NCBI GenBank assembly: GCA_004208945.1
Contig: SGPE01000030.1
Span: forward strand, 248,001-312,000
DNA length: 64,000 nucleotides
Reading direction: 5' to 3'
Source: Pseudoalteromonas sp. CO133X
GTDB lineage: Bacteria; Pseudomonadota; Gammaproteobacteria; Enterobacterales; Alteromonadaceae
The translations under genes and the position numbers were made by a program. The notes beneath the pieces are model-generated. The model had not been told where the DNA came from and ran no database searches. It saw only the letters and a list, made by a program, of their open reading frames with translations. Positions within the stretch are counted from its first letter, which is position 1. The number at the start of each line of letters is the position of its first letter. This document shows, piece by piece, positions 63,541-64,000 of the stretch.

Positions 63541-64000
63541 TTAGTTGGCAAAAAAACTTTTAATTTTAGGAAGTTGTTTTGCTATTGCGTTATCAACGAG
63601 TGATGGAAATGCACCGTTAATACGGGCAAATAATGTTTCTGGAAAACCAATAAAACGACGACGTTTTTTTGATTTAATTAAATCTATTAATGCATCAGCC
63701 ACTTTTTCTGGCGGATCCATGGTGTTACCCAGCTCTTTGTTCATTGCGCGTACTTGTGGCGAATTAATCGCGGTATCGGTGGCACGAGGCGCTAAATACA
63801 ATACTTTGACATCGCTGTGGCTGAGCTCTCTGGCAAGGGCTTCGGTCATCCCTCTTAGGCCAAACTTGCTTGCGCAGTACAAGGTTTGATACGGATAACC
63901 AATGCTGCCAAACGAAGAACCAATATTGACAATCGTGCCTTTATTGCGGGTCACTTGTGGTAAAAACAGCTGACACAATTTAATAGGCACATGCAGATTA
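63541..64000 (-). CDS. Short-chain dehydrogenase/reductase, 3' part (start outside window)
   Basis: About 153 C-terminal residues are visible; the frame continues past the window edge (NLHVPIKLCQLFLPQ). The SDR catalytic site is present: serine in VNIGSSFGS and YCASK with Tyr and Lys, then GMTEALARELSHSDVKVLYLAPRATDT. The C-terminal extension (KRRRFIGFPETLFARINGAFPSLVD) resembles SDRs of the membrane-associated YqeH/SadH type. The substrate is not predictable. It ends 20 bases before the TPR gene start and runs the same way, so it may be the first gene of that transcript. Confidence 0.88.
   Translation of the reverse strand, partial: NLHVPIKLCQLFLPQVTRNKGTIVNIGSSFGSIGYPYQTLYCASKFGLRGMTEALARELSHSDVKVLYLAPRATDTAINSPQVRAMNKELGNTMDPPEKVADALIDLIKSKKRRRFIGFPETLFARINGAFPSLVDNAIAKQLPKIKSFFAN

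Noticed and set aside
63500..63545. Fur box before the TPR gene of the iron-type operon
   Set aside because: Only a fragment (AATGATTATGA) resembles the consensus; too weak to call.

Overview
The window looks like a chromosomal segment of a marine gammaproteobacterium of the Alteromonadales, most likely Pseudoalteromonas or a close relative. This is inference from the low GC content, the mix of conserved genes (hemH, dgt, ybiT-type ABC-F, katG, fpr, deoB-deoD, udk, nupC), a large carbohydrate-type TonB receptor, many two-component systems, and dispersed palindromic REP-like repeats. I saw no rRNA, tRNA, CRISPR array, intact insertion sequence or prophage.

Layout. 1-7.1 kb: the end of a degenerate HD-GYP protein, ferrochelatase, a BenE-type transporter, and a DUF5666 lipoprotein followed by a tightly coupled PepSY-like protein / response regulator / histidine kinase operon. 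7.1-14.5 kb: a two-sided nutrient locus. A TonB-dependent receptor and a secreted phosphodiester glycosidase run on the minus strand; a ROK regulator and a sodium:solute symporter run on the plus strand. 14.5-19.1 kb: RimK-like ligase, a small secreted protein, an NPP-type phosphodiesterase and dGTPase. 19.2-26.5 kb: three exported proteins sharing a cysteine-flanked N-terminal segment, and a tandem array of five copies of a small two-helix membrane protein, two of them dead. An ABM monooxygenase / DUF2798 pair with a divergent LysR regulator lies inside this stretch.

26.7-36.2 kb is the most accessory-looking part. It holds an unknown glycine-rich protein, a histone-deacetylase-family enzyme, a NERD nuclease-like membrane protein, a PLD-helicase-DUF3427 protein with a membrane-anchored partner, an HNH endonuclease and a methyltransferase. 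The helicase pair is bracketed by two inverted copies of a ~70-bp hairpin-rich repeat. This is a plausible but unproven defence island.

36.5-49.3 kb: a porin with a short PstS-like protein, a chemoreceptor, a TetR-controlled AhpD-like / DUF417 stress operon with matching operators, ABC-F, KatG, a GAF histidine kinase and a TPR membrane protein. 49.3-51.2 kb: a hipB-hipA toxin-antitoxin pair between near-identical 42-bp direct repeats. 51.2-58.9 kb: an NTF2-like secreted protein, ferredoxin-NADP reductase, nucleoside salvage (deoD, deoB against udk, nupC), two convergent solute-binding proteins and a cold-shock protein. 59.1-64 kb: a six-gene minus-strand operon (TPR protein, response regulator, sensor kinase, cupredoxin-like protein, FTR1-like membrane protein, outer-membrane barrel) that looks like a self-regulated metal, probably iron, uptake system. 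The window ends in a truncated SDR dehydrogenase.
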